Assembly: GCA_001940725.1 (NCBI GenBank) | Contig: MDVR01000009.1 | Coordinates: 1-43,326 of the forward strand | Length of the DNA stretch: 43,326 nt | DNA from: Candidatus Heimdallarchaeota archaeon LC_2 | GTDB taxonomy: Archaea > Asgardarchaeota > Heimdallarchaeia > Heimdallarchaeales > Kariarchaeaceae | Reading direction: 5' to 3' | Part shown: positions 16,962 to 26,253 of the stretch, one piece after another | Layout of the letters: each line of letters starts with the position of its first letter | Position numbering within the stretch: the first letter of the stretch is position 1 | Made by a program: the position numbers and the translations under genes | The notes under the pieces: model-generated | Database searches by the model: none | What the model was told of the DNA's origin: nothing | What the model saw: the letters and a program-made list of their open reading frames with translations, nothing else

Positions 16962-19364
16962 TTATTCTTCATTTTCTTCATTATTTTTGTTAACATTTGG
17001 TTTAGGAACTGATGGAATTCCTGGAACTGCAGACCTTGGTGTTTCTTCTAATTTATTCTCTTCTTCATTTTCTTTGTCTTCCTCTTCAACTTTTTTTGTT
17101 TGAGATATTTCTGTAATTGGAGATTTATCGACATTGATTTCCTTTGATTCATCGTTCAAACTCGTTTTTGTCTGATCGATATTTGGCACTGGAATTGTAT
17201 TTCCAGATGCGTAATTAGAATTCGGTGGGTCAATTTTTTCATATACATCATTAGATGTTGTTTCAACATTATTTTCGTCCTTATTTTCATGTAGTTCATC
17301 TAAAGATACTGTCGGAACTATAGGGGTTGCATTCATGGATTCAGATTCTATTGATTCTTGATCTTGTAAAATTTCAGGAGGTTGTAGAGGTTCAACTTCA
17401 TCTGATACAAATTCTTTTGTTTTGATTTCAGATAGGATAGTCTCATCTTCATTGAGAAAATCCTCTTCGGATTCAGAAAGTAATTCAGTAAAACTATAAT
17501 GTGCTTTGATGGCAATTTTATTAAAGAATGGGCTTAATTCTTCGACTGGAATTACACCACCTGATTCATTAATCACTTCTGCAAATAAGTCTGTGACAGT
17601 ATCTACTTCTTTTGCGATAACAACAGATGTATTGGGTGAGACGTTTTTCACAAAATAAATAAATAAGTATTTCAGCTGTTCTCTTACAAAAATCGTGGTT
17701 CCACCTAACTCTAAACCATCGATCTTTTCTTTTTCAGTAAACATTTCACCACCAACGTTTTTCAAAGATTCAATTAGCCCACTTATCATTTCCTTATCAA
17801 ACTCTACTTCTTCCCAAAATCGATCATAGATTTGACGCATTTCCATTGTAATAATTAATCCATGTAACAGGGGTTGTTCTTCTTGATCAAATGATTCCAA
17901 ATTCTCACGTAGTTTCATTTTTGCAATTGTAAAACTATCGCGAGAATTTTCTAATTCATCAAAACTAGTTGATTTATCTGCAAGAGTTCTTGATCTAATA
18001 ATCCCCTTAAGTACAAAGTTCATAATCTCTGAAGGATTATCATCAGAAGATATTACAAATTCCATTGTACCATTATTAATTGTTGAGATTAACGTTTCTG
18101 AAGCATATTCATTGGATTCCAAAATAATGACACTTATTAGAGGTTTCATTTCTTTTGCGAAATCTGCAAAATCATCTGGAGATCTTCCCCTAGTGAGATT
18201 TGTATCAATTAAAACTACGTCACAATTTTTATTTCTTATCAGTGATATGGCTTCTTCTTCATCAATGGTTGATACGAGTTGAAAATCCAAATTTCTAGTG
18301 TCAAAATCTGTTTCAGCCGAATTTAATTTAACTAATTCTTGGATCAGATATTTTTGTTGAAATTCGTTATTTCCATAGAGAAGTACAATAGATTCAGGCA
18401 TTGCAAAAATATTTTCTATTTCTTCAGTTACCTCGATTCCTTCCTCATCTTGCAAGTCAAAATTGGTGGCTAAGATCGAAAGTTGATCCTCTTGTTCTTC
18501 TGATAAGAATCCTGATTCTAATGTATCACCGTACTTTTCAACAATTTGTGATACAAATTTCGATATCCTTTCCTCAGCCACTTCAAAATTATGTTTTGTT
18601 AAGTTTTTAACTAAAAATGATATTTGAATATTTTTATGGAATCTAAATACAACCGAAATACCTCCGAAATTTATCTCACGAAGAGATTCTTGTTTATTAA
18701 AGAGATCATCCCCTAATGCTGTAATAGATGACAGATATCCTGCTAAAAGGTACTCATCTTGTGAAAGTGTATCTTCAAACCATTGTGTAAATTTAGGCAC
18801 TGTATTACTAACTATCATCAAGCCCACAAAATTTATTGGAGCTCCTTCTTCAAATGTTAACGATGGATCCAAAAGTAAAAAACTAGCTTTACTTAATTTT
18901 GGTGGTTCCTGAACGAATGATGTAACCATCTTGTCAATAGAATATCTGGCTTCTTGTTCACTAATTACATTCATAACCGATTTTGTTGAGTATGGGGTCT
19001 CAAGAAACCCTGTAATCAGACCTAAATTGTTAATATCTGATAGATGTTTGGATCTTATTCTGGGGGATATAATAACAATACGTACATGAGGATTTGTTGT
19101 TCTCAACGAATTAGAAATGGATATTGGATTTATTCTATCATCCTCCAAATCAATAAAAACAATCATGATTTCTTTTTCCATTAAATATAATGTAGCATCT
19201 TCTGGACCTCCTGCATGAATTAACTCATAACCTAATTCTTGAGGAAAGTGATCTAATAATTGTTTATGATTTGCATATCTCCCTATATGCAAAAAGTACT
19301 GAACTTCTTGTTTATAGTCATCGACATCGAATAGAGAATCGATAGAAGGAATATCGTCATCCAC
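16962..19364 (-). CDS. Multidomain signalling protein: receiver-like / longin-like / receiver-like / longin-like with acidic tail
   Basis: This is an 800-residue soluble protein with a GTG start and a TATA-like TATAAATA about 27 bp upstream. Residues 20-140 resemble a response-regulator receiver (IVFIDLEDD with Asp72, then VRIVIISPR and a final helix); the conserved Lys is replaced (ETPYS). Residues about 176-285 look like a longin/roadblock domain (FVGLMIVS..., EYLLAGYLSSITALGDDLF, strands FGGISVVFRFHKN, helix AEERISKFVSQIV). Residues 325-455 repeat the receiver pattern (CDVVLIDTNL with Asp387; no Lys). Residues about 498-600 repeat the longin pattern (LHGLIITME..., EMISGLIESLKNVGGEMF, LELGGTTIFVREQ). 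The last 170 residues are acidic and probably disordered. I know no named family for this order. A scaffold or integrator linked to GTPase signalling is inferred. Confidence 0.55.
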   Translation of the reverse strand: MDDDIPSIDSLFDVDDYKQEVQYFLHIGRYANHKQLLDHFPQELGYELIHAGGPEDATLYLMEKEIMIVFIDLEDDRINPISISNSLRTTNPHVRIVIISPRIRSKHLSDINNLGLITGFLETPYSTKSVMNVISEQEARYSIDKMVTSFVQEPPKLSKASFLLLDPSLTFEEGAPINFVGLMIVSNTVPKFTQWFEDTLSQDEYLLAGYLSSITALGDDLFNKQESLREINFGGISVVFRFHKNIQISFLVKNLTKHNFEVAEERISKFVSQIVEKYGDTLESGFLSEEQEDQLSILATNFDLQDEEGIEVTEEIENIFAMPESIVLLYGNNEFQQKYLIQELVKLNSAETDFDTRNLDFQLVSTIDEEEAISLIRNKNCDVVLIDTNLTRGRSPDDFADFAKEMKPLISVIILESNEYASETLISTINNGTMEFVISSDDNPSEIMNFVLKGIIRSRTLADKSTSFDELENSRDSFTIAKMKLRENLESFDQEEQPLLHGLIITMEMRQIYDRFWEEVEFDKEMISGLIESLKNVGGEMFTEKEKIDGLELGGTTIFVREQLKYLFIYFVKNVSPNTSVVIAKEVDTVTDLFAEVINESGGVIPVEELSPFFNKIAIKAHYSFTELLSESEEDFLNEDETILSEIKTKEFVSDEVEPLQPPEILQDQESIESESMNATPIVPTVSLDELHENKDENNVETTSNDVYEKIDPPNSNYASGNTIPVPNIDQTKTSLNDESKEINVDKSPITEISQTKKVEEEDKENEEENKLEETPRSAVPGIPSVPKPNVNKNNEENEE

Positions 19365-19473
19365 GCTTGAAAATTTAAATACTCTTATTTATAGGTTTCT
19401 TATATAAATTTTGAATTTTATAATATCAATTTGTCTTTTACTTCTTTTGGAAGGAATCGATTATCCAAATAAA

Positions 19474-19875
19474 TTAAATATACGGTATTAATTCTGTATC
19501 TCCATTTGAAATTTCTCGAGCTATATAATCTGCTACATAAACCAATGTCCAAGCAACAACACCAACCCAAACAGCTCTTTCATAGGTTGCGGAATCCATT
19601 AATATTATTTTAATTGCATAACATGAAATAACGAAGGATAAAATAGTTACAATATTACCAATTCCAACTTGTGTACTCGAGTCAAGTTCACCTACTGCTG
19701 CAGAAACACCAATTATTATGGCAAAAATAACTACTGCAGTAATTATTGCCGTTAAATAGTAGCTACTTGATAATTTAACGGGTTTATTTCCAAAGAGTTT
19801 GTCCCCAATAAATAGAAATAATGCTAAGAGTAAAACTCCAATGACTAATATCAAAATTTGTTCTAAATCGGCCAT
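19474..19875 (-). CDS. Four-helix membrane protein of unknown function
   Basis: This is a 133-residue protein with an ATG start. Four hydrophobic segments can be seen at about residues 5-26, 40-62, 73-91 and 102-116, with short loops and an acidic end. I recognise no family signature; it vaguely resembles small DUF350-type membrane proteins but lacks anything decisive. It lies between the receiver/longin gene and the coiled-coil gene on the same strand, so co-expression is possible. Confidence 0.6.
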   Translation of the reverse strand: MADLEQILILVIGVLLLALFLFIGDKLFGNKPVKLSSSYYLTAIITAVVIFAIIIGVSAAVGELDSSTQVGIGNIVTILSFVISCYAIKIILMDSATYERAVWVGVVAWTLVYVADYIAREISNGDTELIPYI

Positions 19876-19923
19876 AAATGAAGTTTCAATAATAGTTACA
19901 TAAAGTTTTACAGAAGGATTTGC

Positions 19924-20718
19924 TTAATCTTCATCTTTTTCATTTGCAGATTCAGTTTTTTTGGTTCCTATTTTCGACACAAATTTCATAATACCTTTAT
20001 TTATTTTTGATGGATCTAATATATTTTGCAGTTTTTCCCCTAGATGGCTCGTAGATTCAGCTATTGTTTTTCCTATTTCTAATTTTAGATTTTCTATTTC
20101 TTTTGATAGTTTTTCTTTATCCTCTGTTAATTTTGATTTTGGTTCAGGTGGAAGTTTTCCATGATGAGGTTCACCTATCTCTCTTAAATCAGATGATAAA
20201 TTGGATAAATCACCTAAATCTATCATAGTAGCTTTGGAGATATTAGAAATTGATTTTAAACTTTCTGCAATACCTCTTGGGAGAAACGAACTTGCAATCT
20301 CTTCTGCTGATGATAACTCATCAATTTTTTGACTAATAGTATTATCCAGAGCGGGATTTTTCTCAAGTCCAATTTCTTGTTTCTGTTCTAATAACTCCTC
20401 CAGATCATTTAAATCCCGAGTAATTTCATCTGTATAACGTTGTCCTACCTCGTTTCTAAAAATTGAGGCTTTCTCTGCATCCAATGTTACCATAATTGGA
20501 TCCAACATCATTAATTGTCTTCTTGAATCTTCTTTAATCCAACTACTGAAGCGTTCCATCTGTAGTTGTTGTGTTTCTCTATGTTTTTGTTCCATCTCAT
20601 ATCCTCTTTTCAAAGAAGCTGCTTCTCTTCTTCTTGACCTCTGTTCAACCCAGAGGATCATAATTGCAACTGCAATTTCAATTGCAAGAGTAAAATAATT
20701 TGGGATATCAAAGACCAT
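19924..20718 (-). CDS. Membrane-anchored coiled-coil protein
   Basis: This is a 264-residue protein with an ATG start. One hydrophobic segment at about residues 9-24 is followed by a positive cluster (EQRSRRREAASLKR), which predicts an N-out/C-in anchor. The remainder is charged and helical with long heptad-like stretches at about 25-70, 80-125 and 190-235 (EDKEKLSKEIENLKLEIGK). The organisation recalls cytoplasmic scaffold or stator-like proteins, but no family is recognisable. It ends with an acidic tail. It sits 98 bp downstream of the oxidoreductase beta gene and 48 bp upstream of the four-helix membrane protein, all on one strand. Confidence 0.6.
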   Translation of the reverse strand: MVFDIPNYFTLAIEIAVAIMILWVEQRSRRREAASLKRGYEMEQKHRETQQLQMERFSSWIKEDSRRQLMMLDPIMVTLDAEKASIFRNEVGQRYTDEITRDLNDLEELLEQKQEIGLEKNPALDNTISQKIDELSSAEEIASSFLPRGIAESLKSISNISKATMIDLGDLSNLSSDLREIGEPHHGKLPPEPKSKLTEDKEKLSKEIENLKLEIGKTIAESTSHLGEKLQNILDPSKINKGIMKFVSKIGTKKTESANEKDED

Positions 20719-20816
20719 TGTCCCTAAATTCTCATAAGTACTTTCAATATTTTCCTTATCGAGTGTAATAATTAACTTACAAATAAAAATAAATAACTAT
20801 TAATTAGGTGATCCGT

Positions 20817-21710
20817 TTATCTTTGTTCTTTGAATAGTTTACTGACATCTCTTGCTTGTCTTGGTCTTTTTTCTACAAGTGATTTATCTTTTAACTGGTC
20901 ATACACATCTTCATAAATTGGTTTTCTAGTTTGATAAAAAATTCCATATGGGATTTTATCACCCCACTGATCCGCTAAACGAATTGCTTCTTCATAATTA
21001 CTTGTATCATGGTCAGTGTCTTGAAGATCATATAATCTAGGTTCAAAATAGTCAGGGGTATTGATTCTATTGAATGTTATGCAAAATTGTAACACTTCGA
21101 CAACAGCAATCCCTTTATGTTTTATTGCAGCTTCGATCATTTTCTGTAAATGCTCTTTCTTAGCGGAACTTGTACGGGCTACAAAAGTTGCTTTTGCAGC
21201 TAAAGCCAAAGATGGTGTACGTAGTGGCTGATCGACATTCCCGCCTGGTGAAGTTTTGGTTTTATAACCAATGTCTGATGTCGGAGACGTTTGTCCAGTA
21301 GTTAATCCGTAAACATGATTATTTGGCAATATAAGTGTAAGATTAACATTCCGACGGCAAGTATGAATAAAATGATTTCCACCGATTCCAAGCATATCTC
21401 CGTCCCCACCAAATGCAATCACATTTAACTTATGATTCGCAACTTTTATTCCTGTAGCGATCGGAAGGGCTCTACCATGTATTCCGTGAAACCCGTATAC
21501 ATCAATTGCAGACATCATTTTGCTAGAACACCCAATCCCCGGTACAAGTATAGTTTGAGAGGGTTCAATCTGCATTTCGAAGAGTGCATTTTTTAAAGAT
21601 GATAAAATTGCGAAATCACCACAACCTGGACACCACAAAGGGTGGTATGATTTGTTAGTATAGCCCTTCTTGTCGTACTTTAGCTGAATTAAGTTATCCG
21701 AGGAGACCAT
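20817..21710 (-). CDS. korB: 2-oxoacid:ferredoxin oxidoreductase, beta subunit (thiamine diphosphate and Fe4S4 binding)
   Basis: The beta subunit oxidatively decarboxylates pyruvate or 2-oxoglutarate to the acyl-CoA and reduces ferredoxin. The four cluster cysteines are visible at 27 and 30 (WCPGCG), 61 (GIGCSS) and 210 (LQFC), in 297-residue numbering from the ATG at 21710; a TTG one codon upstream is less likely. The thiamine diphosphate motif GGDGDMLGIGGNHF ending in NN (LPNNHVYG) is intact. The length matches two-subunit archaeal enzymes such as the Sulfolobus type, with no extra ferredoxin domain. Its alpha partner lies about 6.6 kb away at 28342 on the other strand. A TATAAATA box lies about 35-40 bp upstream of the start. 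Confidence 0.92.
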   Translation of the reverse strand: MVSSDNLIQLKYDKKGYTNKSYHPLWCPGCGDFAILSSLKNALFEMQIEPSQTILVPGIGCSSKMMSAIDVYGFHGIHGRALPIATGIKVANHKLNVIAFGGDGDMLGIGGNHFIHTCRRNVNLTLILPNNHVYGLTTGQTSPTSDIGYKTKTSPGGNVDQPLRTPSLALAAKATFVARTSSAKKEHLQKMIEAAIKHKGIAVVEVLQFCITFNRINTPDYFEPRLYDLQDTDHDTSNYEEAIRLADQWGDKIPYGIFYQTRKPIYEDVYDQLKDKSLVEKRPRQARDVSKLFKEQR

Positions 21711-21884
21711 CAATAATTACCTTTTTCTATATCCCTTCAACACTCAAAGTATTTATACTAAATTATCGGTAACATGGACTTTTTTATTTCCAAATTTAAA
21801 AATGGACAAAGGTTCAGAGTTACAAATTTTACAACTGTGCAGATGCATATTTTGTATTTAAAATTATATTTTGATTGTTTTCAT

Positions 21885-22496
21885 TTAAATTGTTTCTAAA
21901 ATATCAACAATTTCCTTGAATCCCTTTTTCCTTGCATGAGTTATTGGTAATACTCCATCACTGTCTCCAATATTAGAATTCGCACCATGTTTTAAAAGTA
22001 ATTTAATTATTTGCTGATGTGATATTGCACCATTCCCTAGAATGATAGCCTCAAGTAAAGCAGTCAATCCTAAATTGTTAACCGAATTTACATCAACATT
22101 CGTATTTTCTAATAATTTTTTTACTGTATTGACAAACCCCTTTTCACATGCGGGTATCAATGCATTTCCACCGTATCCATTTAAGATATTAACATCAGGT
22201 TTTTGTGGAATAAGAATGTCTAATATATCATCGAGTCCATTGGCACCAGCGTATAAGAACGGTGTATTATCAATAGTTCCATCAGGTTTTTTTATGAAAT
22301 CAATTTCAGCACCTTCTTGAACTAACCATCTTACCATCTCTACATTGTTCAGTTCAGTTGCAATTAAAATTGAAGTTTTAAAATTTTTATCAGTACTGTT
22401 AATATTCGCACCTAGATCAAAATAATATTTTACTTTAGTAAGATCTGAATTTTTTGCAGCTGATAAAAACTGTCTCTCAATGTCAGAAATATTCAT
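21885..22496 (-). CDS. Ankyrin-repeat protein
   Basis: This is a protein of about 203 residues from the ATG at 22496; an in-frame TTG at 22508 is possible. It contains about five to six ankyrin units, recognisable by helix pairs such as VKYYFDLGANINSTD, MVRWLVQEGAEIDF, VKKLLENTNVDVNSVNNLG and IIKLLLKHGANSNIGDSDG. There is no signal peptide or membrane helix, so it should act in the cytoplasm as a protein-binding scaffold. It is divergent from the Lrp-type regulator gene, with 124 bp between them. The partner is unknown. Confidence 0.85.
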   Translation of the reverse strand: MNISDIERQFLSAAKNSDLTKVKYYFDLGANINSTDKNFKTSILIATELNNVEMVRWLVQEGAEIDFIKKPDGTIDNTPFLYAGANGLDDILDILIPQKPDVNILNGYGGNALIPACEKGFVNTVKKLLENTNVDVNSVNNLGLTALLEAIILGNGAISHQQIIKLLLKHGANSNIGDSDGVLPITHARKKGFKEIVDILETI

Positions 22497-22620
22497 TTTC
22501 ACTATCAAAGATTAATAGTGAATTATAAGAAATCTTTCGGGATATTTTCTCAATAAATACCACTTTTGCCGTAATTTTTTCATATCTTATGTTGTTAGAA
22601 TTAAATGTGATAAATAATTT

Positions 22621-23118
22621 ATGAGCACCATGAACAAAATCGATTTAAAATTACTTGAGTTACTCAAAGAAAACAGCAAGTTACCATTAAAAAGTCTGGA
22701 AGAGGAATTAGAGATACGGAGTAGTACAATTCATTCTCGAATTAAGAAATTGGAACAAAAGGAAGTAATAAAAAATTATACTTTGAATATTGACAATAAA
22801 AAAATTGGATACCCCTTGGTAGGATTTGTTATGTTAACATTTGATCAAACTCAAACCGACAAGGATCAGGCAGAAATTGCACAAAACATTGCGTCATTAG
22901 AAAGAACGGAAGAAGTTCATTTAATAGCTGGAGAATTTGATATTTTGGTAAAAGTAAGAGCTAGTGATATTGAAGATTTAGGAGAATTCGTTACTAAAGA
23001 TCTTAAAGATATTAATGGTATTGGGCATTCTAGAACCCACGTGTCCCTAAAAATCGTTAAAGAAAGTTGTGACCCACCATTTCTTATATCTAAAATTGCT
23101 AGAGAATCAGAAAAATAA
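22621..23118 (+). CDS. Lrp/AsnC-family transcriptional regulator
   Basis: This is a 165-residue protein with an ATG start; a second ATG at 22630 is possible. Residues 5-55 form the AsnC-type helix-turn-helix (IDLKLLELLKENSKLPLKSL, then STIHSRIKKLEQKEVIKNYT). Residues about 65-150 form the RAM effector domain (VGFVMLTFDQ, VHLIAGEFDILVKVRASDIE, GIGHSRTHVSLKIVK). Such proteins sense amino acids or other small ligands and control metabolic genes. The target is not evident; the divergent ankyrin gene is the nearest candidate besides itself. Confidence 0.9.
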   Translation: MSTMNKIDLKLLELLKENSKLPLKSLEEELEIRSSTIHSRIKKLEQKEVIKNYTLNIDNKKIGYPLVGFVMLTFDQTQTDKDQAEIAQNIASLERTEEVHLIAGEFDILVKVRASDIEDLGEFVTKDLKDINGIGHSRTHVSLKIVKESCDPPFLISKIARESEK

Positions 23119-23147
23119 CAATCAAGTAACAAATAATTAAAAATTAA

Positions 23148-23741
23148 TTAATTAGGTTTACCACCTGGAAATTCACCAAATAGTCCATTTTCACCTGGAA
23201 CATCAAACAAAAGTGTTACTCCTTGAACTGCTACTAATATTGCTAAGATTAATATTACTAATCCCCATGATAAAATAAATAACATTATGTCCATTGTAGC
23301 TTCTTGAATAAACGAAATGGTGAATACGACTATCAGGATTAATATTATTATTACTATTAAGAATTTGAGATCAAGGTCTCCAACAAAGGAATCATCATTG
23401 TTTCGCTTATCAAGGACCCACCAAACAAGAGCTAGTGCTACAACAGCTGTTAAAGCAAATGCGATTGGCAGCTTCTTAAATGCTTTTGCTAGTAATGAAA
23501 GACTAAATAAAACAGAAAATAGAATTGTGTATTTGGATACTACTTCCTCATTATAAATTGAGAGGATAATCACACCAAATAACACTAATCCACCTATTAT
23601 TCCAAGGAATTCTAAGATATCACTTTCTTCCTCATCTTCTTTCATGATTCGATCAAATGCTAAAATTAGTCCAAGAATACCAACTAAAACCAAAAAAATT
23701 TCATATTGGTCAGTAACAGACTCTAAAAAAGTATCAGCCAT
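23148..23741 (-). CDS. Polytopic membrane protein of unknown function
   Basis: This is a 197-residue protein with an ATG start and about six hydrophobic segments (roughly 15-29, 44-62, 71-88, 92-110, 127-143, 150-175). An acidic loop lies at about 33-43 (MKEDEEESD) and a short soluble tail ends in FPGGKPN. I recognise no family. It converges on the Lrp-type gene with a 29 bp gap and is divergent from the HEAT/beta-sandwich gene. Confidence 0.6.
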   Translation of the reverse strand: MADTFLESVTDQYEIFLVLVGILGLILAFDRIMKEDEEESDILEFLGIIGGLVLFGVIILSIYNEEVVSKYTILFSVLFSLSLLAKAFKKLPIAFALTAVVALALVWWVLDKRNNDDSFVGDLDLKFLIVIIILILIVVFTISFIQEATMDIMLFILSWGLVILILAILVAVQGVTLLFDVPGENGLFGEFPGGKPN

Positions 23742-24046
23742 ATATCAAAGATTATTAATGTTATTTATTAGATTTGTCTGCCTCATTATCTAATACGGTA
23801 AAATATGATTAGTATTTTTTTCAAATCAAGAAATAACAAATTAACAACAAAATTCTAATTATTATAATTATCACATAATAAATCATGTTAACTCTTGATA
23901 TCAATAAAGAGTTGATTGATGTTTTGGTTTAACAATCCTACGTTTTCTTTTTAATTCTACGATTTAATCTTAAATTTCAAATTTTAAATTTGATCATCCT
24001 AAAAAAGTACATAAACATAATCATTCATTTCAATCTAAGATTAAAA
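23742..24046. promoter_or_regulatory. Divergent intergenic region with two inverted repeats
   Basis: This 305-bp spacer separates two divergent genes and holds no coding frame I trust. AACTCTT (23890-23896) pairs with AAGAGTT (23907-23913) around a ten-base loop. TCAAATTT-T-AAATTTGA forms a 17-bp palindrome at 23977-23993 that covers the likely TATA element of the rightward gene. Either may be an operator, but strong AT bias makes chance palindromes more likely. Confidence 0.35.
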
Positions 24047-26200
24047 ATGGCTGATGTCGCAGAGCTTCTTGAGCTAGCTCAAGATGGAAATAAGAAAACA
24101 AGACAAAATGCAGTAAAAGATCTCGGAAAACTAGATGCACAATATGAATCTGTTATGAGTCTTTTGCAAGATTTATCTGCTAATGATTCAGAAAAAGGAG
24201 TTCGTAAAGAAGCGGACAAATCATTAAAATCTCTATCAGGTAAACCTGTTGAGGGTGCAACACTGTCTAAGGAAGTAGAAATTGATGATTCTGCTGATGA
24301 ATATTCACTTAAGGAAGGTGAATATGATGTTGATTCGAGCATGGATAAAAGATTGGAAGATCAAGCTGAAATGGCTGCTGAAGGGAAAGGCCTGATGGTA
24401 GTCCTTAAAGAACAAAGCTTTGTCTCAATGAATTATCAAGGTGAAGTCCTTAGTACTAAGCAATCCAAGGGATTAATTTCTGTAGTTAATACAGGTACCA
24501 ATGATCGTATTACTGGTGTTGATTTAATATTAGAGAATATTAGTGATATTAAATCCGAAAGTGCACTTGCTGAGAAAACAAATATTGGGCTATTAAAACC
24601 TGGTATGGATAATGCATGGAATTTTGATTACGAGTTTGAGAAACCTGTTACCACTATTAAAGTTGAACAATCCTATGTAGATGGCGAAGGTACGTCTCCT
24701 AATTTTGCAGGTGGAGAAGAAACAAACTTTGAAGCAAAAATTGAAATTACAAATACAACTGATAGCACAATTTACAATGTGAAAGCTGTCAAATCCCTAA
24801 ATGAACTTGCTTCTTTAAGTGGATCTGATTCTACAAAAGGAAGTATTAATGCAAGTTCAGAAAATGTAGAATTTAATATTGATGAACTAGAAGTTGGAGA
24901 ATCAGCAACCTTAACATTAAATCTTGCAGCAAGTCTTCCTGAAGATGTTCCCGCTTATAAAGCAGGAAAATTAAAATTATTTTATGAAAACAGAGACGCT
25001 CTTTCATCGGGAATCAAGTTTGGCTCAGTCGATGGAGTATCCACAATCAAACAACGAGTTAAAAGGAAACAAAGGGAAACAGAACCGGGTTTCTATGATT
25101 GTCAAATCGTTTTCCAAAATCTATCTGAATTTGTTTATGATTTGAATAAATTCGAAGTTTTTGCTGGAGATATTGAATCATCTGAATTAGTCTTATCTTG
25201 GGATGGAACTTCAGTAAGTGAAGATGAACGCGAAATTGTTCCAGGTGAATCTGTAGATTATAAATTTGTATTCGAATTTGCCGAAGGAGTACCATCTTTC
25301 GGTGAGCATGTCGAATTCTCAGTTCAACATGAATTAAAACAAGTCTCAATTACTGAAATAGTACTTCCCTCAGAGGAATTAAAATTTATGGCTCTTGGAA
25401 TCAGCAAAAGCTTCATGATTGAAGGATCAAAAGTCAATAAATTTGAAATACCTTCATATGTTGAAACCGAAATCCCAACATTGCTAACTGTCAAAGGTAT
25501 AGGATCTTATCCTCTTGAAGGTATATCCGTAATGGATGAAATCGCACCTGGTTTTATGGCACCCACAGAAGATCAAGTAGTGGTTTCAAGGGGTGAGGAG
25601 GATCTATCCTCCTCAGACTATAATCTTTCAATATCTGATAGTGAATTAAGAATTGATCTCGAACATCTTGAAGATACGCCTGCTGGTGGTTTGAAAGAAG
25701 GAGATGAATTTGTAATTAAATATGTACAAGTTGCAAATAAACTGGAAGCCTTGGAAGAAAATATTGTTACGAAAAGTGAAGCTGAAGGTTTTATTTATTC
25801 GGCTCCCGATGCTAAAGTAAGAGCAATAGCTGAAGATGACCTTGAGCTTGTTGTATTGCATGAGCGAGATGATCTTGATATAGGTAAAGTTGTTGAATCT
25901 ATAGATCACGATGGCGCAGATGGATACAGAATTCGTTTAGAAGCAGAAAACTTTGGTAGTTCCACTGTATCAGTATTTCTTGAAGATTTAGTTCCAAATG
26001 GTTTCAGATTTGTAGAAGAGAGTTTAGAAACTCAACCGGAAGCTGAACGAATGGATCCAAAATCTCATGGTGATGGAACAATTTATGGTTTGAAATTCAA
26101 TGATGTCGCTCCTGACAGCAATGTTTCGGCTAGTTTCATTGTAATGGAAGAAGATAGTACTGCAGATCCTCGTAAATTACAAGCAGTTTTTAGAGGTTAA
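24047..26200 (+). CDS. Cytoplasmic protein with N-terminal HEAT-like repeats and several beta-sandwich (DUF11-like) domains
   Basis: I choose the ATG at 24047 (717 residues). The frame extends 57 bp upstream, but those residues are Lys/Ile-rich and cover promoter sequence. Residues 2-62 show two HEAT-like helix pairs (ADVAELLELAQDGNKKTRQ, then VMSLLQDLSANDSEKGVRKE). An acidic linker follows. From about 115 to the end I see repeated beta-sandwich units with the DUF11/CARDB pattern: SVVNTGTNDRITGVDLILEN, ITNTTDSTIYNVKAVKSL, and VMDEIAPGFMAPTEDQVVV, with the last ending in FLEDLVPNGFRFVE. Such domains are usually extracellular, but there is no signal peptide or membrane segment here. The neighbour 53 bp downstream also carries a beta-sandwich. 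Function unknown. Confidence 0.6.
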   Translation: MADVAELLELAQDGNKKTRQNAVKDLGKLDAQYESVMSLLQDLSANDSEKGVRKEADKSLKSLSGKPVEGATLSKEVEIDDSADEYSLKEGEYDVDSSMDKRLEDQAEMAAEGKGLMVVLKEQSFVSMNYQGEVLSTKQSKGLISVVNTGTNDRITGVDLILENISDIKSESALAEKTNIGLLKPGMDNAWNFDYEFEKPVTTIKVEQSYVDGEGTSPNFAGGEETNFEAKIEITNTTDSTIYNVKAVKSLNELASLSGSDSTKGSINASSENVEFNIDELEVGESATLTLNLAASLPEDVPAYKAGKLKLFYENRDALSSGIKFGSVDGVSTIKQRVKRKQRETEPGFYDCQIVFQNLSEFVYDLNKFEVFAGDIESSELVLSWDGTSVSEDEREIVPGESVDYKFVFEFAEGVPSFGEHVEFSVQHELKQVSITEIVLPSEELKFMALGISKSFMIEGSKVNKFEIPSYVETEIPTLLTVKGIGSYPLEGISVMDEIAPGFMAPTEDQVVVSRGEEDLSSSDYNLSISDSELRIDLEHLEDTPAGGLKEGDEFVIKYVQVANKLEALEENIVTKSEAEGFIYSAPDAKVRAIAEDDLELVVLHERDDLDIGKVVESIDHDGADGYRIRLEAENFGSSTVSVFLEDLVPNGFRFVEESLETQPEAERMDPKSHGDGTIYGLKFNDVAPDSNVSASFIVMEEDSTADPRKLQAVFRG

Positions 26201-26253
26201 TCTGTTTAGTAATATTCAATATTAACTTCGATTTTTTGTGTTCCCGAAATAAA

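Noticed and set aside
25059..25349. Antisense open frame within the HEAT/beta-sandwich gene
   Set aside because: His/Gln/Leu-rich translation typical of the complement of coding sequence; no domain and no ribosome-binding site.
24047..26200. Adaptin-like vesicle coat subunit
   Set aside because: The HEAT-like part is only about 60 residues, far from an adaptin solenoid, and the beta-sandwiches look closer to DUF11/CARDB. Mentioned only as a comparison.
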